Shown here piece by piece: positions 1 through 7,783 of a DNA stretch of 64,000 nucleotides. The notes below the pieces were generated by a model, which worked only from the letters and a program-made list of their open reading frames with translations, was not told the origin of the DNA and did no database searches. Source of the stretch: Ureibacillus acetophenoni (lineage in GTDB: Bacteria > Bacillota > Bacilli > Bacillales_A > Planococcaceae); assembly GCF_900220965.1 (NCBI RefSeq), contig NZ_OBQC01000001.1:248001-312000 (forward strand). The letters run 5' to 3'. Made by a program: the position numbers and the translations under genes. Each line of letters starts with the position of its first letter. Position 1 is the first letter of the stretch.

Positions 1-1
1 C

Positions 2-1843
2 ATTTCTGGACAAGCTGGTAAATCAGCGAAACTTTATGTTCAGTCAAATGCATTTGTACGCATGTTGAAACCGGAAGAAGATTATACGTACGAAGAAACA
101 ACTAAAGGTGTTACGTTAACGGAAAGCGGAATTTCCAAAGCTGAAAAAGCATTTGGTGTAGATAATTTATTTGATTTAACACATGTACGTCTATTACATG
201 CAATTAATCAATCATTAAAAGCTCATGCTTCTATGCATCGTGACGTAGACTATGTTGTACAGGAAGGCGAAATCGTAATCGTTGACGGCTTCACTGGTCG
301 TTTAATGAAAGGCCGTCGTTACTCAGATGGTTTACACCAAGCAATTGAAGCTAAAGAAGGCGTTGAGATTCAAAACGAATCGATGACAATGGCAACAATT
401 ACGTTCCAAAACTACTTCCGTATGTATGAAAAACTATCTGGTATGACAGGTACGGCGAAAACGGAAGAAGAAGAGTTCCGTAATATTTACAACATGCAAG
501 TAATTGCAATTCCAACGAATAAACCAATTGCACGTCAAGACAAACCAGATTTAATCTTCGCTACAATGGATGGGAAGTTTAAGGCGGTTGCGAATGATAT
601 TGCAGAACGCCACAAAGCTGGGCAACCTGTATTAGTTGGTACAGTTGCAATTGAAACATCGGAAATTATTTCGAATCTATTAACTAAATATAAAATTCCA
701 CATAATGTGTTGAACGCGAAAAACCATGAACGTGAAGCAGAAATTATTTTAGATGCTGGTAAACGTGGTGCGGTAACAATCGCGACGAACATGGCTGGTC
801 GTGGTACAGACATTAAACTTGGTGAAGGTGTTCTAGAGCTTGGTGGTCTTGCGGTTATTGGTACAGAGCGTCATGAATCACGCCGTATTGATAATCAGCT
901 GCGCGGTCGTTCTGGTCGTCAAGGAGACCCTGGTATTACACAATTCTACCTTTCACTTGAAGATGAGTTAATGCGTCGTTTCGGTTCAGATAAAATGAAA
1001 GCGATGATGACACGTCTTGGTATGGATGATTCTCAACCGATTCAGTCTGGTATGGTTTCAAGAGCTGTTGAAGGTGCACAAAAACGTGTTGAAGGAAATA
1101 ACTTCGACGCTCGTAAACGTTTATTACAATACGATGATGTGTTACGTCAACAACGTGAGATCATTTACCAAGAACGTCGTCAAGTGCTTGAATCTGAAAA
1201 TATGCGTGAGCTTGTGGAATCAATGATTCAAGAATCTATTGAAACAAATGTTGCCGTTCATACGCAAGGTGACCAAAACGAGTGGAACTTAAAAGCTATA
1301 GAAGATTATGTTCAAGGAAATCTTTTAGACGAAGGTGTTGTGACGGTTGCTCACCTAGAAGGTAAGTCTCCTGAAGAAATGATTAACCTCATCTTTGATG
1401 AAGTTCAGAAAAAATATGACGAGAAAGAAGAAGACTTGACTTCCGAACGTATGCGTGAGTTCGAGAAAGTTATCTTACTTCGCTCAATTGATACAAAATG
1501 GATTGACCATATCGATGCAATGGATCAATTACGTCAAGGGATTCATTTACGTGCTTATGGTCAAACGGATCCACTTCGCGAATACCAAAAAGAAGGTTTC
1601 ACAATGTTCGAAGATATGGTTGCTTCGATCCGCGAAGACGTTGCGAAGTACGCAATGAAAGCACAAATCCGAAACAACTTAGAACGTGAAGAAGTAGCGA
1701 AAGGCCAAGCGGTAAACCCGAAAGAAGAAGCTACACCGAAGAAAAAACAACCGGTCCGAAGAGCAGAGAACATCGGACGCAACGACCCATGTCCATGCGG
1801 AAGCGGCAAGAAATACAAAAACTGTCACGGTGCAGCGCAGTAA
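2..1843 (+). CDS. secA: Preprotein translocase ATPase SecA (5' end outside the window)
   Basis: SecA is the cytoplasmic motor that pushes preproteins through SecYEG. The reading frame is already open at base 2, so the gene enters from the left. About 613 residues are present; B. subtilis SecA has 841, so roughly the first 230 are missing. Visible landmarks are the preprotein-binding and second nucleotide-binding regions ([39 protein letters not shown]), the helical scaffold near [14 protein letters not shown], and a C-terminal zinc-binding SEC-C motif, [14 protein letters not shown]. The last ligand pair is C-H as in E. coli, where B. subtilis has C-C. Known family and order: secA is directly followed by prfB, as in B. 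subtilis. A 51-bp repeat array starts 17 bases after the stop, and no ordinary terminator is seen before it. Confidence 0.98.
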   Translation: MSGQAGKSAKLYVQSNAFVRMLKPEEDYTYEETTKGVTLTESGISKAEKAFGVDNLFDLTHVRLLHAINQSLKAHASMHRDVDYVVQEGEIVIVDGFTGRLMKGRRYSDGLHQAIEAKEGVEIQNESMTMATITFQNYFRMYEKLSGMTGTAKTEEEEFRNIYNMQVIAIPTNKPIARQDKPDLIFATMDGKFKAVANDIAERHKAGQPVLVGTVAIETSEIISNLLTKYKIPHNVLNAKNHEREAEIILDAGKRGAVTIATNMAGRGTDIKLGEGVLELGGLAVIGTERHESRRIDNQLRGRSGRQGDPGITQFYLSLEDELMRRFGSDKMKAMMTRLGMDDSQPIQSGMVSRAVEGAQKRVEGNNFDARKRLLQYDDVLRQQREIIYQERRQVLESENMRELVESMIQESIETNVAVHTQGDQNEWNLKAIEDYVQGNLLDEGVVTVAHLEGKSPEEMINLIFDEVQKKYDEKEEDLTSERMREFEKVILLRSIDTKWIDHIDAMDQLRQGIHLRAYGQTDPLREYQKEGFTMFEDMVASIREDVAKYAMKAQIRNNLEREEVAKGQAVNPKEEATPKKKQPVRRAENIGRNDPCPCGSGKKYKNCHGAAQ

Positions 1844-1859
1844 GTAAGTGAATTTTCGG

Positions 1860-2273
1860 GACAAAAAATAAAGAATCTCGGAAAAAATGTCTAATAAAAG
1901 CGGGTTTCTGGACAAAAGATCTGGATACTCTGGAAAAGTGTCTCGTAAAAATGATTTACGAGACAAAAACTGGAGAATTTCAGAAAAAGTGTCACGAAAA
2001 AGCGATTTGCGGGACAGAAAATGAAGAAATTCAGAAAAAGTGTCACGAAAAAGTGATTTGCGAGACAAAAAATGAAGAAATTCGGAAAAAGTGTCACGAA
2101 AAAGTGTTTTACGAGACAAAAAATGAATGAATTCCAAAAAAGTGTCACGAGATCGGTTCTCAAGGACAAAACTCGCTGAACTTCCGAAAAAGTGTCCACG
2201 AGCCCGCTTCTCGAGGACAAAAAAAGCGGAATTTCTAAAAAACTGTCCACGAGACCTCATCTCACGGACAAAA
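1860..2273. repeat. Tandem array, 51-bp period, hairpin units (family 1, locus 1)
   Basis: GACA-type unit starts lie at 1860, 1911, 1962, 2013, 2064, 2115, 2165, 2216 and 2267. The period is 51 bp with a single 50-bp step. The best unit holds a perfect 10-bp inverted repeat, GTCTCGTAAA then TTTACGAGAC with a 5-base loop (1940-1964); other units keep GTC...GAC with imperfect arms. A conserved GAAAAAGTGTC block precedes each left arm. Because 51 is a multiple of 3, long frames stay open on the minus strand (17-residue peptide repeat), but none has a convincing ribosome binding site. The array fills most of the gap between the co-directional genes secA and prfB. A second locus of the family is at 52301-52468. 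Confidence 0.9.
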
Positions 2274-2414
2274 TCTTATCCTTAATAACCAAACCTTTTT
2301 AAGAACAGTAACACATATTCGCATTACCTTTTATTATAACAACTCGAACCGTTGCCACGCGCGTCGTAAAGGCACGGTTCTCTCAATTTCGTACAGTACG
2401 GGGGATTTCATTTA

Positions 2415-3519
2415 ATGATTGAATTAGCAGAAGTAAGAAATATATTAGAAACAACAGCCTCAAAGTTGGCGGACTTTAGGGGGTCTCTTTGACTTAGAAA
2501 ACAAAGAGCCACGTATTCTAGAGCTTGATGAAATGATGCTTATGCCGGATTTCTGGAATGACCAAGAAGCAGCACAAAAAGTCATCAATGAAGCAAATGC
2601 TCTGAAAGCAATAGTAAATGAATATAACGATCTCTTGTTAACACAAGAGAACTTAGAAATGACATTGGAGCTTCTAAAAGAGGAGCCAGATGAAGATTTA
2701 CAAAACGAGCTAGGTGAAGAATTAGCGGATTTCCAAAAGAAAATGGATGCCTTTGAACTTCAAATGCTACTTAGTGAACCATACGATAAAAACAATGCCA
2801 TTTTAGAACTGCATCCTGGTGCAGGTGGTACGGAGTCACAAGATTGGGGTTCCATGTTATTACGTATGTATACGCGTTGGGCAGAACAACATGGCTTCAA
2901 AGTAGAGACGATGGATTATTTGCCTGGAGATGAAGCGGGAATTAAATCTGTGACGTTATTAATCCAAGGTCATAATGCCTACGGTTATTTGAAAGCTGAA
3001 AAAGGTGTTCACCGTTTAGTTCGTATTTCGCCTTTTGACTCGGCAGGTCGCCGTCATACATCTTTTGTTTCTTGCGATGTTATGCCAGAATTCAACAATG
3101 AAATTGAAATCGAAGTGCGTACAGAAGATTTAAAAGTCGATACGTACCGTTCAACTGGTGCAGGTGGTCAGCACATTAATACAACTGACTCTGCGGTTCG
3201 TATTACTCACATTCCGACAGGTGTCGTTGTATCTTGTCAGGCTGAACGATCCCAAATTAAAAACCGTGAAAAGGCAATGAGTATGTTAAAGGCGAAACTT
3301 TATCAATTAGAAATTGAGAAGCAACAAGCTGAACTTGATGCGATTCGCGGTGAACAAAAAGAAATTGGTTGGGGTTCACAAATACGTTCATACGTATTTC
3401 ACCCTTACTCAATGGTAAAAGATCATCGAACGAATTTTGAAACTGGTAACGTCCATGCCGTGATGGATGGCGAGTTAGATGGTTTCATTAATGCATACTT
3501 GCGTTCACGTATAGGGTAA
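2415..3519 (+). CDS. prfB: Peptide chain release factor 2 with programmed +1 frameshift
   Basis: RF2 releases finished peptides at UGA and UAA. A 25-codon first frame starts at ATG 2415, behind the G-rich site at 2400-2404, and runs into an in-frame UGA at 2490-2492. Reading resumes in the +1 frame from GAC 2491 and continues to 3519. The zero-frame stretch begins [20 protein letters not shown]; the main frame contains the GGQ loop ([20 protein letters not shown]) that triggers hydrolysis. The SPF-type tripeptide region that reads UGA appears as [14 protein letters not shown]. The joined product is about 367 residues, normal for RF2. Annotating only the 2533 ATG would lose about 39 N-terminal residues. 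A strong terminator follows at 3528. Confidence 0.97.
2478..2493 (+). promoter_or_regulatory. prfB: prfB autoregulatory +1 frameshift site
   Basis: AGGGGG (2478-2483), a 3-base spacer, then CTT-TGA-C (2487-2493) is the classic RF2 signal. The internal Shine-Dalgarno pairs with the ribosome while it sits on CTT followed by UGA and C. Low RF2 lets the ribosome slip onto TTT and read GAC, so RF2 restores its own synthesis. The arrangement matches the E. coli and B. subtilis sites. Confidence 0.96.
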
Positions 3520-3527
3520 TATAATAT

Positions 3528-3565
3528 CAGCATCCATTAGATTTAAAACAATGGATGCTGTTTTT
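3528..3565 (+). terminator. Rho-independent terminator of prfB
   Basis: Arms CAGCATCCATT and AATGGATGCTG enclose an 11-base AT-rich loop and are followed by five T. Confidence 0.93.
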
Positions 3566-3577
3566 ATTTCAATGAAT

Positions 3578-3955
3578 TTAGTAATCAAGCATACCAATTT
3601 TCTTTTTCAATAACCGTATATCCCCTTTTGATGTTACAGAATTGTGGGCTAAAATCATCATTTGTTCATTGATGCTATCGAGTTTTTCAATTAAAATCTG
3701 TTGGTTTTTGTTTGATTGTTCCTCTAAAGAACCGACTCTAACTTCAAGCGAACCTGATCTTTCTTCCAAAGAACCGACTCTTTCTTCAAGCGAACCTATT
3801 CTTTCTTCCAGCAAACCCACTCTATCTTCAAGCGAACTCATCCTATCTTCAAGCGAACTCATCCTATCCTCAAGCGAAGACATTCTACTTTCCAGCGAGT
3901 CCATTTTTTTAGAAAGTTCTAACACTGCTTGTAATACTGCGTTCATCTCACTCAA
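3578..3955 (-). CDS. Small heptad-repeat coiled-coil protein, function unknown
   Basis: I do not recognise a named family. The start chosen is TTG at 3955, because a strong GGAGGTG lies about 5 bases upstream; the in-frame GTG at 3970 would leave that site inside the coding region. The product is about 125 residues. Residues 20-80 consist of repeated 7-residue units of the type SLEDRMS, SLEERVG and SLEVRVG, with Leu at regular heptad spacing and dense Glu/Arg. This predicts one long, charged, dimeric or trimeric coiled coil. The C-terminal 45 residues (LIEKLDSINEQMMILAH... RLLKKKIGMLDY) also look helical. No signal peptide or membrane segment is seen. The underlying DNA is a 21-bp tandem repeat, so unit number may vary between strains. 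The gene is convergent with prfB and divergent from the yhjD-like gene. Confidence 0.72.
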   Translation of the reverse strand: MSEMNAVLQAVLELSKKMDSLESRMSSLEDRMSSLEDRMSSLEDRVGLLEERIGSLEERVGSLEERSGSLEVRVGSLEEQSNKNQQILIEKLDSINEQMMILAHNSVTSKGDIRLLKKKIGMLDY

Positions 3956-4148
3956 ATTTACACCTCCCACAAATAGTATTCGTTAACTTCAGATTATATA
4001 GAAATAAAATCTGAACAACAATGCCGCAAAAAATGGTTAAAATGTAGTTCCAAATAAAAACCCAGCCTAAATTTTTAGTTGTAGTTGCATATTTTCAAAT
4101 CTGTTGTACAATATAAGAACAAACGTTCTGTTAATAGGAGGAGTTTTA

Positions 4149-4579
4149 GTGGCGCACGTTCCCATTGAAGCTGTCCCGTACTTAGAAGCGGCAATATATT
4201 TACCAATGTTATTAATTGTTTTAGATCAAGACTATGCTCAATTAGAAGTAGGGCAGTTTAAGTTGAAACAACCGTATATTAATTTAATTGATAAGGTTAG
4301 GAAGAATGCACTTGAGGACTTTAAAAAAACGAAGGCGTATTTGTCTCGTCATCAATTGAAGGTTATTCGTGGTGATAGTGATGAGCTATTTACCGAGTAT
4401 TATTTTCATTATGAGCAGGCGATGGAAGTAAGAAGGTATTCAAATATACGCCTTCGAAATAGAGTAGAAAATTTACTTGATTATTATTTCAACTCTAATA
4501 ATCGGATGTCTATCACGTCTATCTTGTAAAGAAGGATTCACCAAAGCTTGAAGAAATGATGCCATATCAAGCTCCATAA
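4149..4579 (+). pseudogene. yhjD: YhjD-like protein, apparently frameshifted near its 3' end
   Basis: The start is GTG 4149 behind AGGAGGAG (4136-4143); the in-frame ATG at 4104 has no such site. The protein begins VAHVPIEAVPYLEAAIY and resembles B. subtilis YhjD, a roughly 120-residue protein of unknown function encoded near comK. The frame stops at 4529 after an atypical tail (RMSITSIL). One frame over, TCG 4502 to TAA 4579 reads SDVYHVYLVKKDSPKLEEMM and ends PYQAP, a plausible natural C-terminus. That frame is closed by TAA just upstream at 4499. A single lost base around 4494-4502 would explain both. It may be a true mutation or a sequencing error. The first 115 residues remain intact, so partial function is possible. 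Confidence 0.6.
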
Positions 4580-4643
4580 AATCTTGGCCACGTTTTCCAA
4601 CATTATTACTAGTCTAAAATACGTAAGCGACGTTTTCTAAAGA

Positions 4644-5147
4644 TTAAAGAAGTAAGTCGTTTTGAATGATTAAACGTTTGTTGCTCGCATGTTTTTGTAG
4701 CATAGTTGCTCTTACGTATTGGTTGTTGAAAGATGTTTGTGGCAACTGTAAAATTATCTCTCGTTCATCTTTTAATGTAATTTTAGTTTGATCATTTACT
4801 GATTGAATGTTTATGATGCTATGTAGACCAACCCAAACATTACTTGAAGATGTAGGAGATAGAATTGGAAAGAACACTAACGGAACACCGTAATCATAAG
4901 CAATGATGACAGGTAATTTATGCTTACTATCACCAAGAAACCTTTTAGAAAATTCCCGAGCTGCATTATACTTTGACCCCATTAAGTCACAGGATTTACG
5001 AATGATATAGAGAGGTTTTCTTGAGACAATGACCTCACCACTCTTATCATAAACCCGAGAATATAGCTTGTCCCCGTGTTCGATAGGTTCAATCAAATAG
5101 GAATTGAAAGATAAATAATATGAATCGACAGTCTGTAGTTTTTTCAT
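4644..5147 (-). CDS. comK: Competence transcription factor ComK
   Basis: ComK is the master activator of DNA-uptake and recombination genes; it binds AT-rich K-boxes. The start chosen is ATG 5147, with AAGGGGTGA upstream (an in-frame GTG at 5156 overlaps that site). The protein has 167 residues; B. subtilis ComK has 192, and the difference lies mainly at the C-terminus, the part that MecA binds in B. subtilis. Family landmarks are KPLYIIRKSCDLMGSKYNAA, the KLPVIIAYDYGVPLVFFP core and SPTSSSNVWVGLHSI. The neighbour is yhzC, divergent across a shared 200-bp regulatory region, as in B. subtilis. mecA, coiA and addAB are in the same window. Inference: the ComK-MecA circuit is present, but the shorter C-terminus could alter MecA recognition. 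Confidence 0.9.
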   Translation of the reverse strand: MKKLQTVDSYYLSFNSYLIEPIEHGDKLYSRVYDKSGEVIVSRKPLYIIRKSCDLMGSKYNAAREFSKRFLGDSKHKLPVIIAYDYGVPLVFFPILSPTSSSNVWVGLHSIINIQSVNDQTKITLKDEREIILQLPQTSFNNQYVRATMLQKHASNKRLIIQNDLLL

Positions 5148-5200
5148 GTATCTCACCCCTTTCCGGTGTTAATATTTTACATAACCACCAATTCGTAATC

Positions 5201-5229
5201 ATAATAATACAAAATCCCTTAAATTTCAA
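5201..5229 (-). promoter_or_regulatory. comK: Predicted sigma-A promoter of comK
   Basis: On the minus strand a TTGAAA -35 (5229-5224) and a TATTAT -10 (5206-5201) are separated by exactly 17 bases. Just upstream, 5231-5258 holds a direct repeat of GACAATTT around an AT-rich imperfect palindrome, a plausible binding site for a competence repressor such as CodY, Rok or AbrB. Only a weak CodY-like match (about 12 of 15) is visible at 5234-5248. Confidence 0.6.
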
Positions 5230-5297
5230 CGACAATTTGTCGAAAATTTTGACAATTTAAAAAGTGGAATCTATTTTTCAGAATATATTGCAAATTG

Positions 5298-5310
5298 AAA
5301 AATATTTTTT
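5298..5310. promoter_or_regulatory. Possible ComK AT-box between comK and yhzC
   Basis: AAAA (5298-5301), five bases, TTTT (5307-5310) matches the AAAA-N5-TTTT half of a K-box. A real K-box needs two such boxes at set spacing; no perfect partner was found, and AT-rich DNA yields chance matches. Confidence 0.3.
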
Positions 5311-5343
5311 TATAATAGAAAAAAGGGAATCGGGGTGATATCG

Positions 5344-5577
5344 ATGGATAAATATTATTCATACACAGATTTTCTTAAGGCAGTTGGACAATATCAACAT
5401 GCAAATGAATCTGAGAAATTGTTGAATGACATTTATATGGACTTGTTTTTGAACGGAATTCAAAGAATGCAACGTATTGAGGAACTAAAACATCTCATCG
5501 ATAAAGCATTAGATGAAAGAGATGAAAAGGCATTTTATACTTATGCCGAAGAATTAAATGAATTACAAGAATCATGA
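5344..5577 (+). CDS. yhzC: IDEAL-domain protein YhzC
   Basis: This is a small cytoplasmic protein (77 residues) ending in the IDEAL motif region (LIDKALDERDEKAFYTYAEELNEL), a short helical domain named after a motif in Bacillus proteins. Its biochemical role is not established to my knowledge. ATG 5344 was preferred over the in-frame GTG 5335 because CGGGGTGA (5331-5338) then serves as the ribosome binding site. It lies back to back with comK; the same pairing in B. subtilis supports the name. A strong terminator follows at once, so it is probably transcribed alone. Confidence 0.8.
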   Translation: MDKYYSYTDFLKAVGQYQHANESEKLLNDIYMDLFLNGIQRMQRIEELKHLIDKALDERDEKAFYTYAEELNELQES

Positions 5578-5587
5578 GATAGCATAT

Positions 5588-5647
5588 AAGCCGCCTATTT
5601 AACTTGTTTCAACCTGAAATTGGAACAAGTTCATCTAGGCGGCTTTT
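5588..5647 (+). terminator. Long two-part terminator of yhzC
   Basis: Outer arms AAGCCGCCTA and TAGGCGGCTT enclose a second stem (AACTTGTT...AACAAGTT); four T follow. The symmetric arms could also stop transcription from the right. Confidence 0.9.
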
Positions 5648-5713
5648 AATCTGCCTAGAAACGACTCGCAAAATATTCGAGAACCGCTCAGTCTTAATCG
5701 CCTAACAAAATAA

Positions 5714-5727
5714 AGAATATACGTTCG
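5714..5727 (+). promoter_or_regulatory. LexA (DinR)-like SOS box upstream of uvrB
   Basis: AGAATATACGTTCG matches the Bacillus SOS consensus CGAACRNRYGTTYG at most positions (GAA...GTTCG kept; mismatches in the left half). It lies 75 bp before uvrB, where uvrBA is SOS-controlled in B. subtilis. Confidence 0.55.
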
Positions 5728-5801
5728 CTTATTTATCGATTTTTTAAAATGAATATGCTACACTAAACTTACGATAAATTGGTGAAAGGATGGCCGATTG
5801 A

Positions 5802-7778
5802 ATGACATTTGAATTGCAGTCCCCGTACCAACCTAGTGGTGACCAACCAGAAGCGATTAAACAACTTGTACAAGGCGTAAACGAAGGAAAACGTCACCAA
5901 ACATTATTAGGAGCAACTGGTACAGGAAAAACGTTTACAATCTCCAATGTAATAAAAGAAGTTAACAAACCTACACTTGTCATAGCACACAATAAAACAC
6001 TTGCTGGCCAACTATACAGTGAGTTCAAACAATTTTTCCCAAACAATGCAGTTGAATATTTTGTCAGTTACTATGATTACTTCCAACCTGAAGCGTATAT
6101 ACCACAAACTGATACATACATCGAAAAAGATTCAAGCATAAACGATGAGATCGATAAACTTAGACACTCTGCAACATCTGCTCTATTTGAACGAGATGAT
6201 GTCATTATCATTGCCTCAGTTTCTTGTATATATGGTTTAGGGAATCCGGAAGAGTATCGTGAATTGGTTGTATCTATACGAAATGGTATGGAAATAGAAC
6301 GTAACCAACTACTCCGTAAACTTGTTGATGTTCAATACGAGCGAAACGACGTGAACTTCCAACGGGGAACGTTCAGAGTACGTGGAGATGTAGTGGAAAT
6401 TTTCCCAGCATCCCGTGACGAACATTGTATTCGTGTAGAATTTTTCGGAGATGAGATTGATCGAATTCGTGAAGTCGATGCGTTAACTGGAGAAATTTTA
6501 GGTGAGCGAGATCATGTAGCGATTTTCCCAGCATCCCACTTCGTAACACGAGAAGAAAAAATGAAAATAGCGATCCAAAATATTGAAAAAGAGTTGGAAG
6601 ATCGACTAGAAAAACTACGTTCTGAAGATAGATTACTTGAAGCGCAAAGACTAGAACAACGAACAAACTATGACTTGGAAATGATGCGCGAAATGGGCTT
6701 CTGTTCAGGAATTGAAAACTATTCTAGGCATTTAACATTAAGAGAAGCTGGCGCAACACCTTATACATTATTAGACTACTTCCCAAAAGACTTCTTACTC
6801 GTTGTCGATGAGAGTCACGTAACTTTACCACAAGTACGAGGAATGTATAATGGTGACCAAGCAAGGAAAAACGTATTAGTAGAGCATGGATTCCGTTTAC
6901 CATCTGCTCTGGATAATAGACCTTTAAAATTTGAAGAGTTTGAACAACATATTCACCAAGCAATTTATGTTTCTGCAACGCCTGGTCCATATGAATTAGA
7001 ACACACACCTGAAATGGTTGAACAAATTATCCGACCAACTGGATTACTCGATCCAACTATCGACGTGCGACCAATCGAAGGGCAAATTGATGATTTAATC
7101 GATGAAATTAATGAACGCGTGAAGAAAAATGAACGTGTTCTTATTACAACATTAACGAAGAAAATGTCCGAAGATTTAACAGACTATCTAAAAGAGATAG
7201 GTATTAAGGTAGAATATCTTCACTCTGAAATAAAAACATTAGAACGGATTGAAATTATTCGCGAGCTACGAAAAGGGACCTACGATGTGTTAGTAGGAAT
7301 TAACTTACTTCGTGAAGGATTAGATATCCCTGAAGTATCCCTCGTTGCAATATTAGACGCAGATAAAGAAGGATTTTTACGTTCGGAACGTTCATTAATT
7401 CAAACGATTGGACGTGCTGCTCGTAATGCGAACGGTCATGTTATTTTATATGCAGACAATATAACAGATTCCATGAAGAAAGCAATTGATGAAACGAAAC
7501 GTCGTCGTGCAATTCAGGAAGAATACAATAAAAAACACGGAATTACACCACAGACAATTCAGAAGAAGATTCCGGACTTAATACGTGCTACACAAGCTGC
7601 CGAAGAAGAAGAAACATACGTTACAAAAGTAACGAAGGGCAAGAAATTAACAAAGGCAGAACTGGAGAAGTTAATTGCATCATTAGAATTAGAAATGAAA
7701 GAAGCAGCGAAGTCGCTTGATTTCGAACGTGCTGCAGAACTTCGAGATACAATATTCGAACTGAAGGTAGAAGGGTGA
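5802..7778 (+). CDS. uvrB: Excinuclease ABC subunit UvrB
   Basis: UvrB is the helicase-like damage-verification subunit of nucleotide excision repair. It is loaded by UvrA and recruits UvrC for incision. The protein has 658 residues, the usual length. Walker A ([12 protein letters not shown]) is near residue 38, followed by the beta-hairpin region [20 protein letters not shown] around residues 90-110 that clamps DNA. Helicase motifs [25 protein letters not shown] and QTIGRAARN come next, then a C-terminal UVR domain ([29 protein letters not shown]) that contacts UvrC and UvrA. ATG 5802 lies behind AAAGGATG. It is in an operon with uvrA, which begins across the stop codon. A LexA-like box upstream suggests SOS induction. 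Confidence 0.98.
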   Translation: MTFELQSPYQPSGDQPEAIKQLVQGVNEGKRHQTLLGATGTGKTFTISNVIKEVNKPTLVIAHNKTLAGQLYSEFKQFFPNNAVEYFVSYYDYFQPEAYIPQTDTYIEKDSSINDEIDKLRHSATSALFERDDVIIIASVSCIYGLGNPEEYRELVVSIRNGMEIERNQLLRKLVDVQYERNDVNFQRGTFRVRGDVVEIFPASRDEHCIRVEFFGDEIDRIREVDALTGEILGERDHVAIFPASHFVTREEKMKIAIQNIEKELEDRLEKLRSEDRLLEAQRLEQRTNYDLEMMREMGFCSGIENYSRHLTLREAGATPYTLLDYFPKDFLLVVDESHVTLPQVRGMYNGDQARKNVLVEHGFRLPSALDNRPLKFEEFEQHIHQAIYVSATPGPYELEHTPEMVEQIIRPTGLLDPTIDVRPIEGQIDDLIDEINERVKKNERVLITTLTKKMSEDLTDYLKEIGIKVEYLHSEIKTLERIEIIRELRKGTYDVLVGINLLREGLDIPEVSLVAILDADKEGFLRSERSLIQTIGRAARNANGHVILYADNITDSMKKAIDETKRRRAIQEEYNKKHGITPQTIQKKIPDLIRATQAAEEEETYVTKVTKGKKLTKAELEKLIASLELEMKEAAKSLDFERAAELRDTIFELKVEG

Positions 7779-7783
7779 CCAAA

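Noticed and set aside
1679..2260. 193- and 119-codon minus-strand frames with a 17-residue repeat
   Set aside because: They arise from the 51-bp period; two frames are open at once, and the longer one runs into the 3' end of secA antisense.
3642..3986. 114-codon plus-strand frame (Ser-rich)
   Set aside because: Antisense shadow of the heptad-repeat gene, which has the better ribosome binding site.
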